DNA of 64,000 bases from JASHPR01 sp963842355. Its GTDB lineage: Bacteria > Actinomycetota > Actinomycetes > Streptosporangiales > Streptosporangiaceae. Shown piece by piece: positions 17,507 through 26,107 of this stretch. A program made the position numbers and the translations under genes. Below the pieces are notes generated by a model. The model was given only the letters and a program-made list of their open reading frames with translations, was not told the DNA's origin and made no database searches. How positions within the stretch are numbered: position 1 is the first letter of the stretch; each line of letters opens with the position of its first letter. Where the stretch lies: the NCBI GenBank assembly GCA_963842355.1, contig CAWJGC010000008.1:186001-250000 (forward strand), written 5' to 3'.

Positions 17507-18058
17507 GTGAACCGAACCCAGTTGGCTCCCGGGGCCACGCCTCCCGGCATCATCGAGATCCGCACCGCCGCCGCCACCGACCGCGAGGCGATCAGGTCGT
17601 TCGTCACCGGCCTGTCCCTCGAGGCGCGGTTCCTGAGGTTCTTCACCCCGGTCCCGTCCCCGGGCCCGGCCGTGCTGCGCGGCATGTGCGGCGCCGGGCG
17701 CGGCACCGACGCGCTCGTCGCCACCGAGGACGGCGTGATCATCGGCCACGTGATGGCCGCCGACAGCACCGGGCCGGACGGCGGGCAGGTGACCGACATC
17801 GGGCTGGTCGTGGCCGACCGCTGGCAGAACCACGGCATCGGCTCGGAGCTGCTGTGCCGGGTGATCACCCGGGCCGCGGCGCGCGGCGTGAGCGGGCTGG
17901 TGCTGGAGGTCCTGCCGGAGAACCGCCGGATGCTCGCGATGATCTCCCGGCGCTGGGCGGACGCGGGGTACGAATACAGCCGTCACTCGGTGACGGTCCG
18001 GGTGCGCCTGCCGGACCCGGACGCCGCCTGCGGCGGCCCGGCCCTGCGGGCCGCGTGA
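17507..18058 (+). CDS. GNAT family N-acetyltransferase
   Basis: 183 aa from GTG 17507. The acetyl-CoA motif A reads VVADRWQNHGIGSELL, with the Q-x-x-G-x-G/A pattern. DREAIRSFVTGLSLEARFLRFF is the N-terminal region seen in GNAT domains of protein lysine acetyltransferases (Pat type), here without a cyclic-nucleotide domain. A start at 17471 (TTG) would run through the operator and is less likely. Divergently transcribed from, and probably controlled by, the HxlR regulator. Confidence 0.85.
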   Translation: MNRTQLAPGATPPGIIEIRTAAATDREAIRSFVTGLSLEARFLRFFTPVPSPGPAVLRGMCGAGRGTDALVATEDGVIIGHVMAADSTGPDGGQVTDIGLVVADRWQNHGIGSELLCRVITRAAARGVSGLVLEVLPENRRMLAMISRRWADAGYEYSRHSVTVRVRLPDPDAACGGPALRAA

Positions 18059-18067
18059 CGTCCCGCC

Positions 18068-19930
18068 TCAGCCCGCGTACAGGGCGTCGATCACGTCGGC
18101 GTACTTGGCGTGGACCACCCGCCGCTTGAGCTTCAGGGTGGGCGTCAGCTCCTCGCTCTCGGCGGTCCACTCCACCGGCAGCAGCTGCCACCTCTTGACC
18201 TGCTGAACGCGGGCCAGCCGCTCGTTCGCCGCCGCCACGGCGCCGGCCACGGCGTCCAGGACCGCCGGGGCCTGCGCGAGTTCGGCCAGCGAGGACGCCT
18301 CGATCCCGTGCGCTCGTGCCCACGCCGGGGCCACGTCGCCGTCCAGGGTCAGCAGCGCCACCACGTACGGCCGCCGGTCTCCGTAGCTCAGCGCCTGGCC
18401 GATCAGCGGGTGAGCGACCAGCAGGTTCTCGATCGCGGCCGGCGAGATGTTCTCCCCGCCCGAGGTGATGATGAGCTCCTTCTTGCGGTCCACCACGGAC
18501 AGGAAGCCGTCCGGATCCAGCGAGCCGATGTCGCCGGTGTGCAGCCAGCCGTCGGCGTCGATCAGGTCGGCGGTACGATCGGGCAGGTTGAGGTAGCCGG
18601 GGGTGTTCAGCGGCCCGCGGGTCAGGATCTCCCCGTCGTCGGCGATCTTGATCTCGACGCCCGGCAGCGCTCGGCCGACGGTCCCCAGCCGGTACGCGTC
18701 CGGGGTGTTGGTCGTGAACGCGCCGGTGGTCTCGGTCATCCCGTAGACATCGAGGATCCTCAGTCCGAGGCCGGCGAAGAACTCGGCCACGTCCGGCGGC
18801 AGCGGGGCCGCCGCGCTCGACACCATGGTCGCCTCGCCCAGGCCCAGCAGGGACCGGACCGGCGCCAGCACCCCCTCGTCGGCCTGGCGGAACTCCTCGG
18901 CCAGCTCATCGGGCGTGGTGTTGCCGAACTCGCAGCTCTTGTTGTAGAGGCGGCCGGTCGCCATGGCCGCGTCGACCGCGGCCCGCCGGGCCGGATCCTG
19001 CTCGGCCGACAGCAGCGCCTGTATGCCCGCCTGGATCTTCTCCCAGACCCGGGGCACGCCGAAGAACGCGGTCGGCCGGACCGCGCCGAGCGTGGCCACC
19101 AGGCCGGTGGCGGCGTTGTGGCAGAAGTGGACGTGCCAGGCGCTGTGCACGGGCAGGTAGATGCTGAACATCCGCTCCGCGATATGCGCCAGCGGCAGGT
19201 AGGACACCCACCGGACGTGCGGCGTGATGTAGCCCGTGGTCGTCCCGGTGGCGACCTCGTAGAGCACGCTGTGGTGGGTGATGATGACGCCTTTCGGGTT
19301 GCCGGTGGTACCCGAGGTGTAGAGCACGGTCACGGCGTCATCGGGCCCGATCGCCGCCACCCGGCCGGCGACGGCCTCAGGCGCGGCGGCCAGCCGCTCC
19401 CGGCCCAGGGCGGCGAAGTCCCCCCAGCTCAGGTACTGATCACCGGCCGGGCATGCGGCCGCGTCCCTGACGATGATCTTTTTCAGGCCGGGCAGCCCGG
19501 CCAGCACGGCCTGCCAGCGAGCCAGTTCGGACGCGCCGTCGAGCACGGCGATCCTGGCGTCGCAGTCACCCGCCACGTACCCGATCTGGTCGGCGGCCAG
19601 CGTCGCGTAGACGGTGACCGGTACTCCCCCGGCGTGCACCACGCCGAGGTCGGCCAGCACGTGCTCGGTCCGGTTCGGCAGCATGAGCGCGACCCGCTCG
19701 CCGGGCTGCAGGCCGAGCTCGATGAAGCCGGCGGCGAGCTCGAGCGCGATCTGCCGCGCCTGGCCCCAGGTGACGGTCTGCCACGGCCCGTTGTCGTCCC
19801 GGTCGGAGAACGCGGGCTCGCCGCCCCAGCGTTCAGCGGTAGCCGCCAGCTCGTCGCACAGCGTCCGGCCCGCCGCGCCGCCGGCCGCCTGCTCGATCTC
19901 CGCCCGCTGCCCCAGGATCTCAGTCGTCAC
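18068..19930 (-). CDS. Long-chain fatty acid-CoA ligase (FadD/FAA1 type)
   Basis: 620-aa AMP-forming acyl-CoA synthetase. P-loop YTSGTTGNPKG, the A5 region YGMTETTG, A7 WLHTGDIG and A8 VVDRKKELI(I)TSGGENISP are all present. The TTGYITPHVRWVSYLPLAHIAERMF region is typical of the long-chain AMP-binding subgroup of actinobacteria. It activates fatty acids for beta-oxidation or lipid synthesis at the membrane. Monocistronic: convergent with the GNAT gene, with a 300-base divergent gap upstream. Confidence 0.93.
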   Translation of the reverse strand: MTTEILGQRAEIEQAAGGAAGRTLCDELAATAERWGGEPAFSDRDDNGPWQTVTWGQARQIALELAAGFIELGLQPGERVALMLPNRTEHVLADLGVVHAGGVPVTVYATLAADQIGYVAGDCDARIAVLDGASELARWQAVLAGLPGLKKIIVRDAAACPAGDQYLSWGDFAALGRERLAAAPEAVAGRVAAIGPDDAVTVLYTSGTTGNPKGVIITHHSVLYEVATGTTTGYITPHVRWVSYLPLAHIAERMFSIYLPVHSAWHVHFCHNAATGLVATLGAVRPTAFFGVPRVWEKIQAGIQALLSAEQDPARRAAVDAAMATGRLYNKSCEFGNTTPDELAEEFRQADEGVLAPVRSLLGLGEATMVSSAAAPLPPDVAEFFAGLGLRILDVYGMTETTGAFTTNTPDAYRLGTVGRALPGVEIKIADDGEILTRGPLNTPGYLNLPDRTADLIDADGWLHTGDIGSLDPDGFLSVVDRKKELIITSGGENISPAAIENLLVAHPLIGQALSYGDRRPYVVALLTLDGDVAPAWARAHGIEASSLAELAQAPAVLDAVAGAVAAANERLARVQQVKRWQLLPVEWTAESEELTPTLKLKRRVVHAKYADVIDALYAG

Positions 19931-20230
19931 AGCCCGCCTCCGTCAGCAGGGACTTCGCCCTGCGCAAACACCCGCTCGTGATGGCATGCCACCATGCCGC
20001 CGACCCGGCCGCAAGTCGAGCCACGACTATAGTTGAGGCCTGAGTTGCGCAATCTGGCCCAGGCGGCGGCCTGCGGCGGCCGGCCAGACCGTGGCCAGAA
20101 GCTGACCTGTGCTTGACCCGGGGCCGGCCTGAGCGCCGGTATCTTCCCCTTTGGTACAGGCAGCCGCACTCGGCCGACCGCCGCATAGTGCCCGGCGCCG
20201 CGGGCGGCAGGCTCCGGGAGGACATGTCGG
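19931..20230. other. Divergent intergenic region without a gene
   Basis: 300 bases between the starts of the acyl-CoA ligase and the first GT87 gene. No convincing ORF or strong hairpin is seen. On the minus strand a TATAGT near 20030 with TTGCGC about 15 bases upstream could be a weak promoter for the ligase gene. Confidence 0.5.
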
Positions 20231-21556
20231 ATGGTACTGGCCGGGCCGGGCCTCGCCCGGGCCAGCGGCGCGGGGCCAGCGTCCCGGCGGCGCGGCTGGG
20301 CCCTGGCCGTGGCGGCCGCGGCCTTCGCGCTCGCGACCGCCGCCTACCTGGCCGACGCGGCCGGGCACCCCGGGATGCTGAACTGGTACGACCTCAACGT
20401 CTACAACCACGCGGGCCTGATCGCGCGGACCTCTCCGGGGCGGCTGTACAGCTGGCAGCTGCGGCCCGGGATCAAGTTCACCTACACGCCGTTCGCCGCG
20501 CTGGTGTTCGCCGCCGGGTCGCTGCTGCCCTGGACGGCGCTGCGGTGGCTGATGACCGCGGTCAGCGTGGCCGCGGTGACGGCCACCGTCGGGCTGACGC
20601 TCGGCGGGCTCGGACGCCGCGGCCGGGACCGGACCGCCCTGATGCTCGGCGTGGCCGCGGTGGCGCTTTGGACCGACCCGGTGCAGCGGGCGCTGCATCT
20701 GGGCCAGATCGAGCTGGTGCTGATGCTCCTGATCGCGTGGGACCTGTGCCAGAGCGACCAGCGGTGGTGGAAGGGCGCGGGCGTCGGCGTGGCGGCGGGG
20801 ATCAAGCTGGTGCCGCTGATCTTCATCCCCTACCTCGTGCTCGCCGGCAAGCTGCGGCAGGCGCTGGTCGCGTCGGCCGCGTTCGGCGTCTCGGCGGTGA
20901 TCGGCTTCGCGTTCCTGCCGCACGCCTCGGCGCGGTGGTGGCTGACCGGTTACTTCCTGCACGCGGGCAACGTCGGTGACGTCGGGTCGCTGCTCAACCA
21001 GTCGCTCTACGCCACGCTGGCCCGGGCGGCGGGCAGCGTGCGGACCGTGACGCCGGTGTGGCTCGGCACCTCGGTGGTCGTCGCCGTCCTCGGCCTGGCC
21101 GCCGCCGCGCTGCTGCACCGCAGCGGGCGGCCGGTGGCGGGCTGGGTGACCTGCGCCCTGACCGGGCTGCTCGTATCGCCGATCAGCTGGGATCATCACT
21201 GGGTGTGGATCGTGCCGGTGCTGGCGCTGCTGGCCGACGCGGCGGCGCGGGCCCGCGGCGCGGCCCGGTGGACGTACCTGGCGCTGGCGGGCGCGGTGGC
21301 CTCGGTGTTCGGCGGCTGGCCCGAGCACTGGACCGGATCGGCCGCGTTCGTCCCGTACGGGCTGCTCGGGTTCTTCATCGGCCCGCACCCGCCGAACGAG
21401 AAATATCACCTGCACGGCCTGCAGCTGATCAGCTGGAACCTGTTCGTGCTGGCCGGGCTGGGCATGCTCGCCTTCGCCGCGGCCGCCGCCGCGCGCACGT
21501 GGCGGGACCGGCCCGGCGCGGGCCCGCCGGCCGGTAGCCTATTCTCCCTATTCTGA
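20231..21556 (+). CDS. GT87 family membrane glycosyltransferase (mannosyltransferase type)
   Basis: 441-aa polytopic membrane protein of the DUF2029/GT87 family, which includes polyprenyl-phosphomannose-dependent alpha-1,2-mannosyltransferases such as PimE. About ten hydrophobic segments. The extracytoplasmic YDLNVYNHAGLI motif carries the Asp expected to be catalytic. The GQIELVLMLLIAWDLC and GVAAGIKLVPLIFIPY stretches are conserved and also occur in the next gene. GGGAGG precedes ATG 20231. Probably acts in cell-envelope glycolipid or lipoarabinomannan assembly. Confidence 0.87.
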   Translation: MVLAGPGLARASGAGPASRRRGWALAVAAAAFALATAAYLADAAGHPGMLNWYDLNVYNHAGLIARTSPGRLYSWQLRPGIKFTYTPFAALVFAAGSLLPWTALRWLMTAVSVAAVTATVGLTLGGLGRRGRDRTALMLGVAAVALWTDPVQRALHLGQIELVLMLLIAWDLCQSDQRWWKGAGVGVAAGIKLVPLIFIPYLVLAGKLRQALVASAAFGVSAVIGFAFLPHASARWWLTGYFLHAGNVGDVGSLLNQSLYATLARAAGSVRTVTPVWLGTSVVVAVLGLAAAALLHRSGRPVAGWVTCALTGLLVSPISWDHHWVWIVPVLALLADAAARARGAARWTYLALAGAVASVFGGWPEHWTGSAAFVPYGLLGFFIGPHPPNEKYHLHGLQLISWNLFVLAGLGMLAFAAAAAARTWRDRPGAGPPAGSLFSLF

Positions 21557-21616
21557 GTGCCGGTGGCGGCATCGTGCGGCCGCGCGGTCGCGGCGCCGCC
21601 GGCGTAGCCAGAAGGG

Positions 21617-22945
21617 ATGCCGATGGCACGGGCGCGGCCGGGTCCCACCAGCCTGGATGTTACGCAGCCGCCGGGCACGCCGCCGGGGACGCGAGCGCCG
21701 GGCGGGCGGGCGCTCGCCTGGGCGACCGGGGCGTTCGTGCTCGCGCTCGCGGCCTACGTGGCGGACGTGGCGACCCACCCGCTCGGCCTCACGCTGGGCT
21801 GGTTTGACCTCAACATCTACAACCACGCGGGCCTGATCACCCGGCACGACCCGGACACGCTGTACACCTGGCACTTCCTGCCTGGCGTGCAGTACCTCTA
21901 CACGCCGTTCGCCGCGCTCGGGTTCGCGGCGGGCTCGCTGCTGCCCTGGACGGTGCTGAAGTGGCTGATGACGGTGGCCAGCGTCGCGGCGATGGTGGCG
22001 ACCGTATGGGTGACGTTCGGCCAGCTTGGCTGGCGCGGCCGCCGCCGCGGCGCGGCGGTGCTCGCGGTCTGTGCCGCGGCGCTGTGGACCGAGCCGGTGC
22101 TCCGCTCGCTGGACGTGGGCCAGATCGAGCTGGTGCTGATGGCGCTCATCGCCTGGGATCTCTGCCAGCCCGACGGCCGGCGGTGGAAGGGCGTGGGCAT
22201 CGGCGTGGCGGCGGGGATCAAGCTGGTGCCGCTGATCTTCATCCCGTACCTGATCCTGGCCGGAAAGCTGCGGCAGGCCGTCGTAGCCTCGGCGGTGTTC
22301 GCCGGCACCGTGGTCATCGGGTTCGTCGCGCTGCCGCACGACTCGGTGAAGTGGTGGCTGACCGGGTACTTCCTGCACGCCGGGGACTTCTCGAACACCA
22401 GCCTGGGATCCCTGCTGAACCAGTCGCTGCTGGCCCTGCTCACCCGGACGCCTGCGGGCGCGGGCTCGGTGACGGCGCTGTGGGTGGTTCTCGCCGTGGT
22501 CCTGGGCTGCCTCGGACTGGCCGCCGCCGCGCTGCTGGCCCGCTCCGGGCGCCCGACCGCGGGCTGGGTGACCTGCGCGGTGACCGGCGTGCTGATCTCG
22601 CCGATCAGCTGGGACAACCACTGGGTCTGGATCGTGCCGCTGCTGGCGGTCCTCGCCGACGTGGCCGTCCGCGCCCGGGGCGCGCGGCGCTGGGCCTACT
22701 GGGCCCTGGCCGCGGCCCTGGTCGCGGTCTTCGGCGACTGGCCGTATCACTGGACGGGACGGCTCGCCTTCGTCCCGCACGGCCTGGTGGGGTTCTTCAC
22801 GGGCCGGCACCCGATGACCGAGATCTTTCACCTGCAGGCCATCCAGCTCATCGGCTGGAACCTGTTCGTGCTGGGCGGCCTGGCGATCTTCGCCGGCCTG
22901 CTGATCGCGGCCGGGCGGGCCTGGCGGGCGGGCCGCGCTACCTGA
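21617..22945 (+). CDS. GT87 family membrane glycosyltransferase, tandem paralogue
   Basis: 442 aa, closely similar throughout to the preceding gene (shared FDLNIYNHAGLI, FTPF/YTPFAALGFAAGSLLPW, GVAAGIKLVPLIFIPYL and SPISWDNHWVWIVPLL). Same polytopic layout. The pair arose by tandem duplication and may add successive sugars to one acceptor. Only 60 bases separate the genes. It overlaps the end of the convergent moeA-type gene by eight bases. Confidence 0.87.
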   Translation: MPMARARPGPTSLDVTQPPGTPPGTRAPGGRALAWATGAFVLALAAYVADVATHPLGLTLGWFDLNIYNHAGLITRHDPDTLYTWHFLPGVQYLYTPFAALGFAAGSLLPWTVLKWLMTVASVAAMVATVWVTFGQLGWRGRRRGAAVLAVCAAALWTEPVLRSLDVGQIELVLMALIAWDLCQPDGRRWKGVGIGVAAGIKLVPLIFIPYLILAGKLRQAVVASAVFAGTVVIGFVALPHDSVKWWLTGYFLHAGDFSNTSLGSLLNQSLLALLTRTPAGAGSVTALWVVLAVVLGCLGLAAAALLARSGRPTAGWVTCAVTGVLISPISWDNHWVWIVPLLAVLADVAVRARGARRWAYWALAAALVAVFGDWPYHWTGRLAFVPHGLVGFFTGRHPMTEIFHLQAIQLIGWNLFVLGGLAIFAGLLIAAGRAWRAGRAT

Positions 22946-24848
22946 TCCGCCGGCCCATCTCCTCGGTCCCGTAACCGCCCAGCCGCGCCACGGCGGCCCG
23001 GAACGGGCCGGACTGCAGCAGTGCCCACAGTGGGGCCAGGCGCGGGCTCTCCGCGTCCGGCCGGTTCACCACGAGGTCGTAGGGCTCGCGGGTAACCGGC
23101 AGGAAGCCCAGGCCGAACGCGCGCGCAGCCGCCATGATCCCCAGGCCGGCGTCACCGCGACCGGCGGCCACGGCCGCGGCCACGGCCAGGTGGGTGGGCT
23201 CCTCGCGCGCGTAGCCGTCGATCGCGTCGGCGCCGATCCCCCGCGCCCGCAGCTCCTGGTCCAGCAGCACGCGGGTACCCGCCCCGCGCTGGCGGTTGAC
23301 GTAGCGCACGCCCGGGCGGGCGAGGTCTTCGATGCCCCGCAGGCCCAGCGGGTTGCCCGGCGCGACGATCAGCCCCTGGTCGCGGTGCACCAGCCGGACG
23401 ACGCCGACGTCGCGGCCGCGCAGGACCCGGTCGACGTAGGGCAGCGTGTACTCGCCGGTGGCCGGGTCCAGCAGGTGCGACCCGGCGATGTGGCACAGCC
23501 CGTCGCGCAGGGCGACCAGCCCGCCGAGGGAGCCGACGTTCGACGACGCGAGGGTGACGCGGGGATCGCCGGCGCGCAGGGCGGAGGCGGCCAGGTCGAG
23601 GACGAGGTCGTGCGAGCCGATGGCGACGATCGTGCGGGAGATCTCGTCCAGGCCGCGGAGCAGCTCGATCTCGACCTCGTCGCCGGGATGATGGCCCTCC
23701 CGCCCGGCCGGGACGACGAGCAGCCCGTCCGCGCGGACCAGCGAGGTGAGCACGCCGGCGCCGCGGGGCAGCGGCGTGGCGACCATCGTGCCGCCCACCA
23801 CGCCCAGGCGCACCCGCACCCAGTCGTCCATGCCGAGCGGTGAGGCGAGCTTGCGCGCCAGCCGGGCCCGGGTCCGCTGGCGGCGCCGGGGCACGGCGCC
23901 CTCCAGCTCGGCCAGCAGCGGCGCGGCGAAGATATCGAAGGTCAGCGCGGCGGACACCGGGTAGCCCGGGGCGCCGAGCACGGGCGTGCCGTCGATGACG
24001 CCGAGCACCACCGGGTGGCCGGGCCGCACGGCCACGCCGTGCACGGCCAGCGTCCCGAGCTGGGCCACGACGGCGGCGGTGTAGTCGTCGCGGCCCGCGC
24101 TCGAGCCCGCCACGATGATCAGCAGATCGCAGGCGGCCACGGCGGCGCTGACTGCCTTGGCCAGGCCGGCGGGATCGTCGGGCTCGATCGGCAGGCAGTG
24201 CGCCGCCGCGCCGGCCTCGCGGGCCTGGGCGGCCAGCATCAGCGAGTTGGTGTCGAGGATCTCCCCGGGTCCGGTCGGCGTGCCGACGGGCCGCACCTCG
24301 TCCCCGGTGGGCAGGACGGCGACCACGGGACGGCGCCGCACCACCAGGTGGGTGGCCCCGGCGGCCGCCGCGGCGGCGAGATCGACGGCACGCAGCCGGT
24401 GACCTTCGGGCAGCAGCAGCTCGGCGGTGCTCACGTCCTCGCCGATCGAGCGCACGTGCTGGAAGGGCGGCACCGCGGCCCGCAGCTCGGCGGCGCCGCC
24501 GACGTAGTGCACGTGCTCGCGCATGACGACCGCGTCGCGGCCGTCGGGCATCGGGTCGCCGGTGTCCACGACGTCGTAGGCGTCCGGCTCCAGGTAGACG
24601 GGGCTGGTCTCGCTGCCCCCGAGGGTGTCGGCGGCCCGCACGGCGATCCCGTCCATGCCCGCGGCGTCGAAGGGCGGCGAGGAGCGGGTGGCCCACACCG
24701 GCTCGGCGGTGACCCGGCCCGCGGCGTCCTCCAGCGCGACCCGCTCGGCCGGCAGCCGGGCCGGGCAGCCGCCGGCCGCACGGGCGCCGCGCCAGGCGTC
24801 GATGGCGCGGGCGGCGGGAACGTCGCGGATGAACGGGCTGTCTGCCAT
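22938..24848 (-). CDS. MoeA-type molybdopterin molybdenumtransferase fused to a PBP-like domain
   Basis: 636 aa in two parts. Residues ~20-400 are MoeA (SSPPFDAAGMDGIAVR, VLPTGDEVRPVG, IVAGSSAGRDDYT, APGYPVSAA), the enzyme that inserts molybdate into adenylated molybdopterin. Residues ~410-636 form a periplasmic-binding-protein-like domain (IVAIGSHDLVLDLAA, RQRGAGTRVLLDQEL, GRGDAGLGIMAAARAFG), as in the known MoeA-PBP fusions thought to sense molybdate or a Moco intermediate. Last gene of the minus-strand Mo cluster, nine bases after a stand-alone moeA. Confidence 0.9.
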   Translation of the reverse strand: MADSPFIRDVPAARAIDAWRGARAAGGCPARLPAERVALEDAAGRVTAEPVWATRSSPPFDAAGMDGIAVRAADTLGGSETSPVYLEPDAYDVVDTGDPMPDGRDAVVMREHVHYVGGAAELRAAVPPFQHVRSIGEDVSTAELLLPEGHRLRAVDLAAAAAAGATHLVVRRRPVVAVLPTGDEVRPVGTPTGPGEILDTNSLMLAAQAREAGAAAHCLPIEPDDPAGLAKAVSAAVAACDLLIIVAGSSAGRDDYTAAVVAQLGTLAVHGVAVRPGHPVVLGVIDGTPVLGAPGYPVSAALTFDIFAAPLLAELEGAVPRRRQRTRARLARKLASPLGMDDWVRVRLGVVGGTMVATPLPRGAGVLTSLVRADGLLVVPAGREGHHPGDEVEIELLRGLDEISRTIVAIGSHDLVLDLAASALRAGDPRVTLASSNVGSLGGLVALRDGLCHIAGSHLLDPATGEYTLPYVDRVLRGRDVGVVRLVHRDQGLIVAPGNPLGLRGIEDLARPGVRYVNRQRGAGTRVLLDQELRARGIGADAIDGYAREEPTHLAVAAAVAAGRGDAGLGIMAAARAFGLGFLPVTREPYDLVVNRPDAESPRLAPLWALLQSGPFRAAVARLGGYGTEEMGRRIR

Positions 24849-24856
24849 GACGGTGA

Positions 24857-26107
24857 TCAACGGTACAGGGTGACGTCGATCTCGGTGCCGGCGTCCAGGC
24901 CCGTCGCCTCGTCGGGCACCAGGACGTACCCGTCGGCGCCGGTCAGCACGGACAGCAGCGCCGACAGCCCGAAGACGGGGGTCGCGACGCCGTCGCGCAC
25001 GCGAACCTGGACCACGTCGAGGCGGCCGGCGGCGGAGGCCAGGCCGCGGTCGAGCCGCGCGCGCACGACCGGTTCTGCGGGCGGACTGGTGCACCCGCCG
25101 ACCTGGCGGACGATCGGCACTCCGATCAGCCGGAAGACCACGAGCGCGGAGCGGGGGTTGCCGGGCAGGCCGATGACCGGCACGCCCGCGCACTCGGCGA
25201 GCAGCGTGGGCTTGCCCGGCCGGATCGCGAGGCCGTGGCACCAGATGCCGGGCGGGCCGAGACGTGCCACCGCGCCGGCGGTCTCGTCGCGCGCCCCGAC
25301 CGACGAGCCGGCCGAGATCACGATCACGTCGCTGGTGGTGAGCGCGGCGCGCAGGGCGGCCTCGAGCGCGGCGGGGTCGTCGGGGACGATGCCGCCCGCG
25401 GCCGGCTCCCCGCCCGACTCGGTGATCATCGCGGCGAGGGCCACGGCCGAGGCGTCTCGGACCTGCCCGGGGCGCAGCGTCGCGGTGGCGGGCGGCACCA
25501 CCTCGTCGCCGGTGGAGAAGACCGTCACCCGCGGGCGGGCGTGGACCGCCAGGCTCGTGACGCCCGCCGCCGCCAGCATGCCGAGGTCCTGGGCGCGCAG
25601 CGGGCGGCGGGCGGGCACGAGGTCCGCCCCGGCGGCGGCGTCCTCGTCGGCCCGGACGACCCCGTCGCCGGGGGCGACGGGCCGGACGATCTCGATCGTG
25701 CCTGCCGTTGCCTCCTGCGTGTACTCGACCATGACCACGGCGTCAGCCCCGGGGGGCAGCACGCCGCCGGTGGGCATGCTGACCACGGTCCCCGGGCCGA
25801 CCGCGACGCCGGGCGCGGTGCCCATCCGCACCGCGCCGGCCACGTCGAGATAGCCGGGCAGCCCGTCGGAGACCCCGTAGGTGTCGGCCGCCCGCACGGC
25901 GTAGCCGTCCACGGTCGAGCGCGCGAAGCCGGGCAGCGCGTGCGGCGCCGCCACCGGCGCCACGGGCACCCGGTGCCAGGCGTCGGCGAGCGCGACGGTC
26001 TCGGCCGGGGTGCGCCGTCCCGGCCGGAACCCGGCGAGCGCCTCGGCCACCGTCCGGGTGGTGAAGAACTCCCGGCCCGCCGGCCCGATCGGGTCAGTTC
26101 CCGTCAC
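24857..26107 (-). CDS. moeA: Molybdopterin molybdenumtransferase MoeA
   Basis: 416 aa, MoeA domains I-IV. Key stretches are LPGFARSTVDGYAVRA, MPTGGVLPPGADAVVMVE, FSTGDEVVPP, ISAGSSVGARDET and GLPGNPRSALVVF. It catalyses molybdate (or tungstate) ligation to MPT-AMP. It overlaps the preceding diaphorase gene by 14 bases, so the two are translationally coupled. The cell therefore has two different MoeA proteins in one operon; one may favour tungsten for the AOR, but nothing in the sequence proves this. Confidence 0.94.
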   Translation of the reverse strand: MTGTDPIGPAGREFFTTRTVAEALAGFRPGRRTPAETVALADAWHRVPVAPVAAPHALPGFARSTVDGYAVRAADTYGVSDGLPGYLDVAGAVRMGTAPGVAVGPGTVVSMPTGGVLPPGADAVVMVEYTQEATAGTIEIVRPVAPGDGVVRADEDAAAGADLVPARRPLRAQDLGMLAAAGVTSLAVHARPRVTVFSTGDEVVPPATATLRPGQVRDASAVALAAMITESGGEPAAGGIVPDDPAALEAALRAALTTSDVIVISAGSSVGARDETAGAVARLGPPGIWCHGLAIRPGKPTLLAECAGVPVIGLPGNPRSALVVFRLIGVPIVRQVGGCTSPPAEPVVRARLDRGLASAAGRLDVVQVRVRDGVATPVFGLSALLSVLTGADGYVLVPDEATGLDAGTEIDVTLYR

